A program made the translations under genes and the position numbers. A stretch of DNA of 64,000 bases from Megalopta genalis (Eukaryota > Arthropoda > Insecta > Hymenoptera > Halictidae): positions 1,302,001 to 1,366,000 of the forward strand of contig NC_135014.1 of NCBI RefSeq assembly GCF_051020955.1, written 5' to 3'. Under the pieces are notes generated by a model that saw only the letters and a program-made list of their open reading frames with translations, searched no databases and was not told the origin of the DNA. This document shows, one piece after another, positions 1 to 11,739 of this stretch; positions within the stretch are counted from its first letter, which is position 1, and each line of letters begins with the position of its first letter.

Positions 1-488
1 TGAAAAATAATTTCACGCTGAAGTAATACGGCCGATCACTACGGGGCTTCATGGTCATGTAATCGGAAGCCGATGTGTACAAGAAGGTCGTTGCCATCGA
101 AAAGTGGGAACCGAATCGTTGTCGTCGCGGTGTACGCTTGTGACGCAACCCGAATACCATTCGCGTTCCCGGTACCATTTGGCAGCGCCTTTATGACCGT
201 TTTAAAGCACGCAACGATTTACGAGGCTTAGCTGTGCGCAATATAAATTGGCGGCCATCGGTTTTCGGCGTTTGAATATTATTCTTTGTAATGGACACTC
301 GAACGCTGTCAGACAATTATACGGCCACGATGGTAATTAGTCAAATATTGAAGTAGGTCCCTCCTCTCCTCTCATTTGCATAGTCAATGCACGGAATATT
401 TCTTCTGGCTGTACCGTTCGACACGTTCGCGAACGCTGTCACGCGTGTTTGTGTGTGTGTGTGGCATAAGCGATCTCTTGGTTCGCGT

Positions 489-1205
489 GAAATTAGATAA
501 ATTAATTTTATTATTTATATTTGTAGAAATTAATTTTATTCGTTCTTGTATTCATAGCAATTAATTTTATTATTTCTGTTTATAAAAGTTAATTTTTGTT
601 ATTTGTGTTTATAGACATTAATTTTATTATTTGCACACTTATAGAAATTAGTTTTATTATTTCTGTTCATAAAAGTTAATTTTTGTTATTTGTGTTTATA
701 GACATTAATTTTATTATTTGCACACTTATAGAAATTAATTTTATTATTTCTGTTCATAAAAGTTAATTTTATTATCTGTGTTTATAGAAATTAATTTTAT
801 TATTTGCACAATTATAGAAAATAATTTTTATGATTTCTGTTCATAAAAGTTAATTTTATTATCTGTGTTTATAGAAATTAATTTTATTATTTGCACACTT
901 ATAGAAATTAATTTTATTATTTCTGTTCATAAAAGTTAATTTTATTATCTGTGTTTATAGAAATTAATTTTATTATTTGCACAATTATAGAAATTAATTT
1001 TTATGATTTCTGTTCATAAAAGTTAATTTTATTATTTTGTGTTTATAGAAATTAATTTTATTATTTCTGTTCATAAAAGTTAATTTCATTATTTTGTGTT
1101 TATAGAAATTAATTTTATTATTTGCACAATTATAGAAATTAATTTTATTATTTCTGTTCATAAAAGTTAATTTTATTATTTGTGTTTATAGAAATTAATC
1201 TTGTT
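489..1205. repeat. AT-rich minisatellite, 29-bp monomers in an 87-bp trimer
   Basis: Monomers of about 29 bp share the core TTAATTTTATTATT and come in three kinds, ending in CTGTTCATAAAAG, GTGTTTATAGAAA and GCACACTTATAGAAA. The first kind recurs at about 664, 751, 838, 924, 1011, 1069 and 1155. The spacing is therefore 86-87 bp (three monomers), with one 58-bp step (two monomers). This is a small higher-order repeat. No coding potential. Confidence 0.9.
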
Positions 1206-1559
1206 ATTTGTATTTCAAAAATTATTCCACTAAAAATCATTCGAACACTTCTCAACATAAATATTCACAGAATTCGCGCGTCGATTAGCACAACGATGAT
1301 AAATATTTTAACAAATCACAACACATTTCAACGCATCACTTTCGCAGGTACGAATTCTTAATAAAGACGATAATAATGTTTTAACATTATTTTTCAAGGT
1401 TCTCTTCTCCAGTGGGCGAACATTCTGAGTAATCGTGAGAATAATCAAATATGTACACCATAATCGAGTTTAAAGAGAACTTAACCTAACCGGTCGTTTA
1501 AGCCGAGTCACGAATGTCAAGCCGGAACAGAATAAAACATTAAATCATTTTTATTTTAA

Positions 1560-1985
1560 ACGCCGATTTTATGATAGATATATATATATTACATTATTAT
1601 ATTTTTACTACTATATATATAATAGATATAATAATATATTATATAATAATAATAACAAAAATATAATATTATAATATCATTAATATATTGTACATTAATT
1701 ATTATATACATATTTTTATTTACATTATTATTATATTATATTATATATATTTATAACAATAAAAATATAATATAATAATATTATTAATGTATTGTACATT
1801 AATTATTATATATATTTTTTTGTTTACATTATTATTATATAAATTATTATTATACTACATTATATATATATATGTTATATTATATGTATTTATAATAATA
1901 AAAATATAATATAATAATATAATTAATATATTGTATATTAATTATTACATTATATTTTTATTATTATTATGTAATATATATACGC
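1560..1985. repeat. AT-rich simple sequence
   Basis: More than 400 bp made almost only of A and T, with TA dinucleotide and ATT/AAT trinucleotide runs. A word ATTAATGTATTGTACATTAA and close variants recur about three times, which suggests local duplication. No gene. Confidence 0.85.
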
Positions 1986-2690
1986 CGATTAATTTTCGTA
2001 CAAACTCGCGTCCCCTTTCACCCGATCGCGTCGTCTGACCCAAGCGCATTGGGAATCGCAACGGGGCCCGTATAATATGACGAACGATCTATTTACGAGA
2101 CAAAGAGTTAGCGGGAAACAAGTGGTTCGAATCACTCGGAGGTCCGCGCGACTTCGCGAAGGTCCATTCGTTACAGCGTCCCTTGATTTATTGCCGGCCA
2201 TGTTTTCTCATTAGCATCGCCGAACAAGGGAGAAATGAGAAAAATTAAAGCACGAGGAAACTGTATTCAATGCCGGGGGCCGCTGCCTTTATTTATCTTA
2301 ACCAAGAGCACGTATACATACATATACATATACATATATATATCCTTCGAATTATTTAACGTATTTTCGCGGAAGAGAAACGGATTGAATAAACTTTTTT
2401 TCAAACGTAACATCGATTATTTCACAAAAGACTGTGATTCTTTGTTACTGGTGCGTATTAAAAATACTACGAAACATTTTCAATCTATACGTTTTCTTGG
2501 ATTTTAAAAATTTTGTTCAATTTGATCGAATTTTATCCTGTACTTTCGTCTTTAACGAAGGGAAACAATTAATTTGAGTTAAGATAATAATAATAATAAA
2601 TACTAATTAATAATAATAATAAATAATGACAATTAATTATGTATATAAAGAATTATAGCTGTATATACTTGCAAATTAGAAAAGTTTAAA

Positions 2691-2880
2691 TATTGCGCTA
2701 AAATAAATATTTTAAGCTTAAATATTAAGCTAAAATCAATATTTTAAGCTTAAATATTAAGCTAAAATAAATATTTTAAGCTGAAATATTGCGCTAAAAT
2801 CAATATTTTAAGCTTAAATATTGCGCTAAAATAAATATTTTAAGCTTAAATATTAAGCTGAAATAAATATTTTAAACATA
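2691..2880. repeat. 32-bp tandem repeat
   Basis: About six copies of a 32-bp unit containing TAAATATTAAGC and AAATATTTTAAGC. The word AAGCTT recurs every 32 bp. Each unit is partly palindromic. Noncoding. Confidence 0.85.
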
Positions 2881-3019
2881 AATAAGCTTCACAAATGTTC
2901 TCGAGTTATTTGATCGCAGAATAATCGAATAGAATAGCGCATTTGTAATTTATTTGAATATTTTACGGGGCCGCTAAGACATTCTTGTTATTGTACTTCA
3001 TCTGTCTTTGCGTGATTGC

Positions 3020-3285
3020 TATTCTCTCTTTCTCTCTCTCTCTCTCTTTTTCTCTCATTGTAAGAAAGTGTTCATCCCATTAATAAATAAAGTCATCATC
3101 ATCATCATTATTATTATTATTATTATTATTAATATTATTGTTATCAATATTTAATACTATCAATATTATTATTATTAATATTATTGTTATCAATATTATT
3201 ATTATCATTATTATTATTAATATTATTATTATCAATATTAATATTATTAACATTATTATTTTTAATGTTTGCGCGCGCGCGCACA
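3020..3285. repeat. Compound microsatellite
   Basis: A CT-rich tract at about 3024-3058 is followed by ATC/ATT trinucleotide repeats from about 3090 to 3265 and a short CG alternation at about 3270-3284. The long open frames over this tract on both strands come only from the repeat. Confidence 0.9.
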
Positions 3286-3929
3286 CATCCACGTCGTTTT
3301 TTCGTTCCAGCAATTTACGCGGGCCATCAACGGAACACAAGATCCGAAGCTCGGCCATTTACGATTTGATATAGCGACGCGCGAGGAATATTTAAAACCG
3401 CGATTTCCGTTAGGGAACAGATCCATGGAGAATTGTCGTTAACGAGGCAATTCGGCGCCTTTGATACTTTATTCGCACAAAGGCTCCGAGCGCTGCCACC
3501 CCGGGGACCGCACGCCGCGGCTTTATTATTACTAATTCCCATTCGCGTAGGGCGAGTCGAAAAGAGCTCGAATTTTACGAGCTGGAATAATAAACGAACC
3601 CGAGCGTCATAGGACACCGACAATCATTCCACCGTAGAATCTCGTTTCACGTTCTCGCGGCGTACACAGTGCGGGAACACGATCGTTTCAATTTGCCGTC
3701 TATTCTTTGGAAAATAACGCTTCTTCCATCCTTTTTCTTATTCCAACGAATCGCGATCTTTGCAAACGGTTGCTTCGACGTCGCCTCGCAGACCAGTCGG
3801 TCTAACCTCTCCAAGAAATTCGAACTATTCGGTCCGATGTCGGAAAAGTCGTTCCGTTTCAAAGGTTGCCCGAATATTTTCGCGAGCGACTGTACACACG
3901 CTGCTCGACAAAATTGACAGCACAGAAAA

Positions 3930-4135
3930 ATTTGTCGATAAATATCGGCCGACTTTCGCCGAAGATAACTCCGCGAAAAATCATCGTAGGACGACGAGTT
4001 TCCCTTCAAATTAAAGCTCGAAATCTCTACTTTAATAATTATTATAATACTTAATATAATATAATATATATATTATTATTTTATTTTTATATTATATTAT
4101 TGTATTATATTATTTTTATAATATATATATATATA

Positions 4136-4201
<66 letters not shown>

Positions 4202-4250
4202 ATAATACTTTAATAATTATTATTATATTATTATAAAATCGTTTCACGAT
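3930..4250. repeat. Family B fragment plus AT microsatellite
   Basis: 3960-4035 matches the end of fold-back family B (CTCCGCGAAAAATCATCGTA, then an AGCTCGAAA...TACTTTA tail). It is followed by TA and ATT runs to about 4240. Confidence 0.7.
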
Positions 4251-5050
4251 TTTATAATTGTTCCATCCTCGCCGAAATTTTTGGTTGTGTCTACCACTGC
4301 GAGCCACATACCGCGGATGTTCCGGTCACCGCGTGTCAAGGCGACATAATCCATTTTCTATTAAATGTACACACATACACAGTCACAATTCCTAGGAAAT
4401 TCCAAGAGATTCTCACACTGTAGCACTTTATAAATTAGGTTATATATAAATACTCTGCGATCGAACGTGTTCGCACCGGCTCATCGAGAACTGCGCTGTA
4501 TAGGTTAAGGTGCGTAGTTCGGTAAAGCGCCGCAACAAAAAGCTGTGACAAACAAAATACACGAAAACAAACTGTTAAAAGAAACAAATGCTGTGTTATT
4601 AAATAATATTTGAGGGTAGACGATGGTAACAGTGTACGCCGATTTTTCATCGAAGTAATGATTACTTTGTCTAAAAATAACGCTGCAATGAATAGCTTAT
4701 TATTAATTACCAAAATATAAATGCCTTTCGAATCTCACAGATGTCGTTATGAGTATTTCACAAGACTCGACGTTTCCGTAAACTTCTGAATATCAAAAGT
4801 CAATGAACGAATTGAAACTGCGATTGCTTTTACTTTTGTGTCATAAATTATCAAATATTAAACGTACAAAAAATCATGAGATTAATTTTCAGAAGATTGC
4901 ATACTATAAAATGTTAAGTTTTTTCAGAGCAGCGTCAAATTGACTCCGGGTGAATTAACGGTGACTCGACGACTTTTGAACTGAACCGGTTAAATTGGAG
5001 ATCGGAATAAATCGATAGAGAAGCGAGCGATACAATGCTGAAAAGAATTA
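4250..5050. other. No recognisable feature
   Basis: Mixed-composition DNA between repeats. Open frames are short and lack splice signals or recognisable motifs. Confidence 0.5.
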
Positions 5051-5069
5051 TGGCTAAAAATGATGCAAC

Positions 5070-6140
5070 TTTGTCCGACGATAACTCCGCGAAAAATCAT
5101 CGTAGGACGATGACTTTTTTCTTAAATTACAGCTCGAAACTTCTACTTTCAAACACCCTTTCCCGATTTTAAGTTCGACGCACCCGCGTCACTGTAACCA
5201 TTTAAACGCGAGGCCATGTTTGTCGCATCGAAAATTGCCAAGTTCGACGAAATGCACGAGCTCTGGAAAATTTTTTCCTACGATATCGTTCACGGGAGAA
5301 TAAAGCTCGTTCCTTCCGCTTTAATTTGAATAAAAAATGAACGCGGCTGCGACCTTTTTACGCAGAGTTACAGGACTTTTAAGTGACCCTTGCATCGTCA
5401 CCCTACGATGACTTTTGGCAGAGTTATCGACGAATGTGCATGGGTCGCTTCGAAGTGCTGTAACTTCGCGAAAAATTATCGTAGCTTGACGATCCTCCTT
5501 TCAAATTAAAGTTCGAAGCTTCTATTTTAAGACACCGGTTCTCGATTTTAACTTCGTTGCACCCTCGCCGCTGGAACCATTTAAACGCGAGGCCACGTTC
5601 GTCGCATCGAAAATTGCCAAGTTCGACAAAATGCACGGACTTCGTCAAATTTTTCCCGGGGATGCCATTCACGGGAGAATAAAGCTCGATCCTTCCTCTG
5701 TAATTTGAAAAAAACGAAACGAAGCGGCGATTTTTTCTCGCAAAGTTACAACACTTTGCAGCGACCCATGCATACTTGTCGATAACTCTGCCAAAAGTCG
5801 TCGTAAGCTAACGATGCAAGGGTTATTTCAAAGTCCTGTAACTTCGCGTTAAAAAATCGCAGCTCCGTTCCTTTTTTTTTAAATTGAAGAGGAAGGATCG
5901 AACTTTATTCCGCTGTGAACGGCAGTCCCGAGAAAAATTTGTCACAGTCCATACATTTCGTCGAGATTGGCAATCTTTAATACGAAAAACATGGCGTCGC
6001 ATTTCAAGGTTTACAATGATGTGAGTGCAACGATCCTAAAATCCAGAGAGACTATCTTAAAGTAGAGATTTCAAGCTTTAATTTGAGCCGAAGATCATCA
6101 AGTTATGAGATTAATTTTCAGAAGATTACATACTATAAAA
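5070..6140. repeat. Fold-back repeat family B, cluster 1
   Basis: Two forward units (about 5080-5360 and 5460-5720) and one inverted unit (about 5880-6115) share successive blocks: CGAAAAATCATCGTAGGACG, an AGCTCGAAACTTCTACTTT block, CCATTTAAACGCGAGGCCA, GCATCGAAAATTGCCAAGTT and GGGAGAATAAAGCTCG. The inverted unit gives the same blocks as their reverse complement. The spacer between arms contains CTTTTGGCAGAGTTATCGAC. No coding capacity was found, so it is probably a non-autonomous fold-back element. Confidence 0.75.
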
Positions 6141-7290
6141 TATTAGTTTTCATTATTTTCATAACATAAGTATAGTATGTGGGGCGTCCATGCTCAGCTA
6201 CGGAACTATGAAATTACGAGCCAGTAGGAACGTCCTCGATCGTACGATCGTTCACAGTTAACCGGTAGATTCGTCTAAATCGATTACATTCGGGATATTC
6301 GCGTACGTTCGCATTCCGTTTCCGCGGGGCTCGGCCCTGTCTCCGATTCGCTGACCAACATAACCGGCGTCGCTTGACGATTCAATAATCCGAGCGCGCA
6401 ATAAAAGTCGGTCCCCGTACAGTAATACTGATAACGGTACCGGCGCGCGCAGGTACCGAACGCAGCTCGCCGAACGACGAAAAACGACGAGACAGAAACG
6501 CCGGCAGAATTTTCGAAGCGGATCGGCGACCGTGCGGCGGAGGGGGGGGGGGCGCCCGGGTATTATTTCTATCGGCGGCGCAGGCGAACGATCGGCATGG
6601 ATAATCGAATCTCTATGTACTATCGCGCGTTCCGAATGCGCGCTTCTATCGGCGACGGCCAACATTACCGCGTTCGACACGGTTCTCCATCGCGAATCGC
6701 GGCGATTTGACGGGACGCGCTAGCGCGCGCGCGCGAGCATTCTGGCTCCGAGCTTTTGAGGCCACCGGACGCAAGGTCGCTTGCGGTATTTACTAAGCGA
6801 ATCGCACGCGTGCGATTTTTCGCCGCTGCCACCTCGCAGCTATTCTCGATCGACGAACCTCGCAGTTTTCTTTTTTTTCTTTCTTTTCTTGCGAACGCTC
6901 GTGGGAATCGAAATTTTCTACAGTTATCCGGAACGTTTGGAAGCTAGATTTAACGCTAGATTGACAGTAAATTTACAGTAAATTTACGGATTAACGCTAA
7001 AAGCAGCTGTTTTATGTTACAGTAGAGACACTCTCGTCTGAACATTTATTTTTGTGATTTATTTTATTATATTATTATTATTATATTATAATATAATAAT
7101 ATATAATGTTAAATATTATAATATTATAATACATTATTATATATTGTAATAAAATTATAATATTATATAATATATATAATATATATATATATATATAATA
7201 ATATTTTATTATTACCTTATTATTTATTATTATTATTTTTTGTGATTTTTAAATTTCATTCGAGTCCTCTGCTAGGCGAGGATGCATCGG

Positions 7291-7570
7291 TACAGGCTGC
7301 CCCAAAAGTTACTTACAAACGGGGTGATTTGAAGTAACTTTTCCCTCGGCGAAAATGCAATCCGCGCTGTCGTCTGCGAGTTATTAACGAACAAAGGGTG
7401 ACCAATGAGAGACGAGCTCGTCCAGTTCCGCCTCGCGCCGGCCGAGCTTGCCTCTCATTGGTCAGCGTTTTCCGTCGATAACTCGTGAACGAAGCCGGGG
7501 ATCGCATTTTCGCTAAGGAAAAAGTTACTTCAAATGATCTCAGGAACCCTTCGTTGGAGTCTCTACTGTA
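7291..7570. mobile_element. MITE family A, degenerate copy
   Basis: Related to the 370-bp palindromic element at 9671-10040. It starts TACAGGCTGCCCC and keeps the arms with the TGACCAATGAGAG motif and its inverse (TCTCATTGGTCA), but both ends are diverged and internal sequence is missing. Confidence 0.7.
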
Positions 7571-8321
7571 GTTTACTATTATATATAATTTATAATTTAT
7601 ACAATTATATAATTTAGTTTATAATTTATTCTGATTTCGAACGAAAACAAATAACTCGTAAATGTATCTTTGCAACACGAACGATCGTAAATTAACAAAT
7701 TAAATTATAGAAGTGACCAGTCGTTCCATAAACTTATCGTCAAATCTTCTAAACGTTTCAAAGATTTCTACGCGTAATATTCTTGTTCACCGTCTGCGCA
7801 ATCGAAGATGATTATCTGTGAATCCGAAAACTAATAGAACGCGGACGAAAGAGGGATTCGAAGGTCGCTGTTAAGTTTCGACGAGTCTTGATCCGTGATC
7901 GGCGGTTCTATGAAACGCGTCGATACATCATTTCGAACGAAAGAAGCTCGGCGACCTTCGAACCTCCGAAAGGAATAACCGTTCGTAAACGAAAAACTCG
8001 TCCGATGGTTATAATATATCTTCGAAAAGGCGCGGCCCGGCTCCATTACTGTCGCCCTATAGTCCGCCGGGAATAATGATCTATCATACGGTCGAAAACA
8101 GTGTCGACGGGCTCGAAATCTCGGAACAAAAGTAACATAGGTGTGGTATCATCAATTATCGCGCACCGTTCTTACCTCGGTGGGCCGCCGGAGTATTAAT
8201 TGGGGGTTAATTGGAAATATCGTTTGGGACGATTTCACGCGTTCACGACAAGCCTGCGGAGCTGCGAAGAATTTCGGAATATTCGTGCTCCATTTTCAAT
8301 CGTATTCTATCTTATTGACGA

Positions 8322-8367
8322 TTAACCCTTTGCACTCGAGTGGTGACCCTGAGGCACCGCTAAAACG
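8322..8367 (+). repeat. Possible piggyBac-type end
   Basis: TTAA at 8322-8325 is followed by CCCTTTGCACTCGAGTGG, which resembles a piggyBac-class terminus. No matching inverted end was found before the 112-bp array, so it may be a solo or broken end. Confidence 0.3.
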
Positions 8368-9175
8368 GTTACATCACGTTCCAAGATAATTTTTATATTA
8401 TAAAAGCTTAGAGATATAAAACATTGTTTAAAGTTTAATTATTGTATTCATTATATTGTAGTCACAAGACTAAATATTATATAACAAAAAAAAAAAATGG
8501 TTACATCATGTTCCAAGATAATTTTTATACTACAAAAGCTTGGATATAAAACATTGTTAAAAGTCTAATTATTGTACGAGTCACAAGACTAAATTCTATA
8601 TAACTAAAATGGTTACATCACGTTCCAAGATAATTTTTATATTACAAAAGCTTAGATATAAAACATTGTTAAAAGTCTAATTATTGTACGAGTCACAAGA
8701 CTAAATTCTATATAACTAAAACGGTTACATCACGTTCCAAGATAATTTTTATATTACAAAAGCTTAGATATAAAACATTGTTAAAGGTCTAATTATTGTA
8801 CGAGTCACAAGACTAAATTCTATATAACTAAAATGGTTGCATCACGTTCCAAGATAATTTTTATATTACAAAAGCTTAGATATAAAACATTGTTAAAAGT
8901 CTAATTATTGTACGAGTCACAAGACTAAATTCTATATAACTAAAATGGTTGCATCACGTTCCAAGATAATTTTTATATTACAAAAGCTTAGATATAAAAC
9001 ATTGTTAAAAGTCTAATTATTGTACGAGTCACAAGACTAAATTCTATATAACTAAAACGGTTACATCACGTTCCAAGATAATTTTTATATTACAAAAGCT
9101 TAGATATAAAAAATTGTTAAAGGTCTAATTATTGTACGAGTCACAAGACTAAATTTTATATAACTAAAAAAAAAA
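8367..9175 (+). repeat. 112-bp minisatellite, seven copies
   Basis: Copies start with GGTTACATCACGTTCCAAG (or GGTTGCATCACG) at 8367, 8499, 8611, 8723, 8835, 8947 and 9059. The last six spacings are exactly 112 bp and the first is 132 bp because of an extra segment and an A-run. Copies are nearly identical, which implies recent amplification or homogenisation. The array ends in an A-run at about 9166-9180. Confidence 0.95.
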
Positions 9176-9670
9176 AAAAAGTCAAAATAATTTTTATACT
9201 ATAAAAGCCGAACCCGACGTGCGACGCGACGGATATTCGAGCAGCGTACAAGCGTTAATTAGCCGCACAAGTATGATTCATTAGTCAGCATTGAAACGTT
9301 GGGTTGACATTTCCCATTAAATGGTTCCCTCCCATTGGATCCAGCCGATCCGTAGATCGTTACAACGAACAACAAAGAGCCGTCCGACTATGCAATTTCC
9401 GTCGAAGGCCGAGGGTTTGCCGCGTCGTCGCGGCGCGACGGCGGCGGCGCGACGGCGGCGGCTCGCCGTAGACGCAGAGAGCCCGCCGTTAGAATCCCCA
9501 TTATCGTCGACAGTATCGACAGTCGTTTCGCGTAACCCTGAAAAGGCCTCCGCCAGGAGAAACCTGAATGTTTGCCTTATTATCAGACATACGGGGCCGG
9601 GGCTCGCGGGAACCTTTGCACCTTCCGCGATGCTGTCCCGACGTTAGAGTCGGACGCGGACGGTCTACTC

Positions 9671-10040
9671 TACAGGGTGTCTCAAAAATGTCTCGCAATC
9701 CGTAAGTGGCGGATTCCTCGGGTCATTCGAAGCAACTTTTTCCTTTACAAAAATGTTCACCGAGGCATCGTTAACGAGTTATCAACGAAAAACAGTGACC
9801 AATGAGAGGCGAGCTCGGCTGGCGCGAGACGACCGAGTCAACGAGCGGAACCGGGCTTCGCGCGCTGGTTGGCTGAGCCGCCTCGCGTCGGCCGTACTCG
9901 ATTCTTATTGGTCACTGGTTTATCGTTGATAACTCGTTAACGGTGCTTCGGAGAACATTTTTGTAAAGGAAAAAGTTTCTTCAAATGATCCGAGGAACCC
10001 GCCATTTCCGGATTGCGGGACATTTTTGGGACAATCTGTA
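9671..10040. mobile_element. MITE family A, full-length copy (370 bp)
   Basis: The element starts TACAGGGTGTCTC and ends GGGACAATCTGTA. It is one long imperfect palindrome: each arm is about 165-170 bp and carries CTCGCAATCCG, AACTTTTTCCTTTACAAAAA, a GTTAACGAGTTAT-like block and TGACCAATGAGAG or the reverse complement. It has no transposase. TA at the ends suggests Tc1/mariner-type mobilisation. Confidence 0.85.
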
Positions 10041-10679
10041 GATCAAATGTTATTTCAGTTGTTTTTTTTTAATGACACCGAAGTGCTACCATCGGCATAC
10101 AACGGATAGGTTTTGCATGGCACCAACGCGGTGCCACCGAACGTCATGGTGTTAAATAAACGTCGCCGGAGATCTAAGCGCGCCCGGTCGACGGTCCTTC
10201 GACGAAAACTCTCTTCTGGGAACCGAGAACCGACGGACAGCTTTTATCGGCGGGCCGTTAATGCGGCGCGCGAGGACGAACGTTGTGCCGGACGGCAATT
10301 TCATCCGACTGCTAAAACTTCTAAGGAACCATTAACATATCGGCCGATTAGGCTAAACCGATCCCGCCGCGCGGGATCTATGCAGATGAGACGGACAGTT
10401 CTCGTGTCGGTTATCAAGAGCCGCTGACCCAAATGCAGATCGCTATCGTTCGGTGCACGCTGACCAGATCTCGGGCTGACTCATTGTCAACGAGAATCGC
10501 ATAAATCAGCGTCGCTGATCGAAGCGACGGCCTGACCCTTCTCGAAGAGGCTGAATTAATTCGGTGCCGGCCGGACCTCCGCGAGGATCCCGCGGAAACA
10601 AACGATGCGATCGATGTACAAATCGTTCGTTGAACTGCAAAAATAAAATCAAGAATTAGTCGATGCACTGCTGAAAACA

Positions 10680-11640
10680 AAGTTACATCTGGACAAATTT
10701 GGGGGAAAAATTGGCCGACTTTGTGCGACGACAACTCCGCGAAAAATTATCGTAGAATGATGATTTTTTTCTTAAATTATAGCTTGAAACTTTTACTTTA
10801 AAATAATGTTTTTGGATCTTAATGTTTGGCGCACCCTCGCCACTGTAACCACTTAAATAGGAGGCTATGTTTGCCATATTGAAAATTGTCGAGTTCGACG
10901 AAGTGCACGGACTTTGGACAATTTTTCTCGAGAATGCCATTTACAGGAGAATAATGTTCGATTCTTTCTCTTTAATTGAAAAAAAAAGGAACGGAGCTGT
11001 GACTTTTTAACGCAAAGTTACAGGACTTTGAAATAACCCTTGCATCGTTAGCTTACGACGACTTTTGGCAGAGTTATCGACAAATATGCATGGATCGCTT
11101 CAAAGTGTTGTAACTTTGCGAGAAAAAATCGCCGCCTCGTTTCGTTTTTTTCAAATTACAGAGGAAGGATCGAGCTTTATTCTCCCGTGAATGGCATCCC
11201 CGGGAAAAATTTGACGAAGTCCGTGCATTTTGTCGAACTTGGCAATTTTCGATGCGACGAACGTGGCCTCGCGTTTAAATGGTTACAGTGACGCGGGTGC
11301 GTCAAACTTAAAATCGGGAAAGGGTGTTTGAAAGTAGAGGTTTCGAGCTGTAATTTAAGAGAAGCGTCATCGTCCTACGATGATTTTTCGTGAAGTTATC
11401 GTCAATCGAAGTTGAATCATATTATAAGGTATGCGCGAAATAAATTTCATTTAGATTCGATCGCACGAATAATTATCGACAAACGTGCATGGGTCGCTTC
11501 AAAGGGTTGTAACTTCGCGAAAAAAAATCGCAGCCGAGTTTCTTTTTTTTCGAAATTGCAGAGGAAGAATCGAACTTTATTCCGCTGCGAACGGCATCCC
11601 CGAAAAAAAATTTAACGAAGTCTGCGCGTTCGGTCCACTT
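10680..11640. repeat. Fold-back repeat family B, cluster 2
   Basis: The forward arm at about 10725-10990 and inverted arm at about 11150-11400 share the cluster 1 blocks, with CTTTTGGCAGAGTTATCGAC at the centre (about 11051-11070). A further partial unit lies at about 11490-11640. Together they form a large inverted repeat of roughly 680 bp with no coding capacity. Confidence 0.75.
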
Positions 11641-11739
11641 TGGGAAGAGTTACCGCGTTTTGAAAAGCGTGCGAGCACTTTCGTGGCCGACTGTACGTAT
11701 ACGAATCTGATAGGTGCCTCCTTTGATGTCTGATTGCAG

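Larger units (their letters stand above)
1..11739. other. Repeat-rich region without a supported gene
   Basis: No open frame here has splice sites, family motifs or composition that I can defend as coding. The stretch is filled with tandem repeats, AT-rich simple sequence, two fold-back repeat families and short GC-rich islands (around 6250-6850 and 9400-9660). It may be intergenic, or it may be the first intron of the protease gene that starts at 11740, because that exon opens at a splice acceptor and needs an upstream first exon. The main repeats are listed separately. 1-488, 1206-1560, 6150-7290 and 7571-8320 hold nothing else that I recognise. Confidence 0.6.

Noticed and set aside
3080..3374. 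Open frames over the ATT microsatellite on both strands
   Set aside because: Products are Ile/Leu/Asn homopolymer-like and derive only from the trinucleotide repeat.
9321..9647. 108-codon plus-strand frame in a GC island
   Set aside because: Arg/Ser-rich low complexity, no motif, no splice context; consistent with a chance frame in GC-rich DNA.
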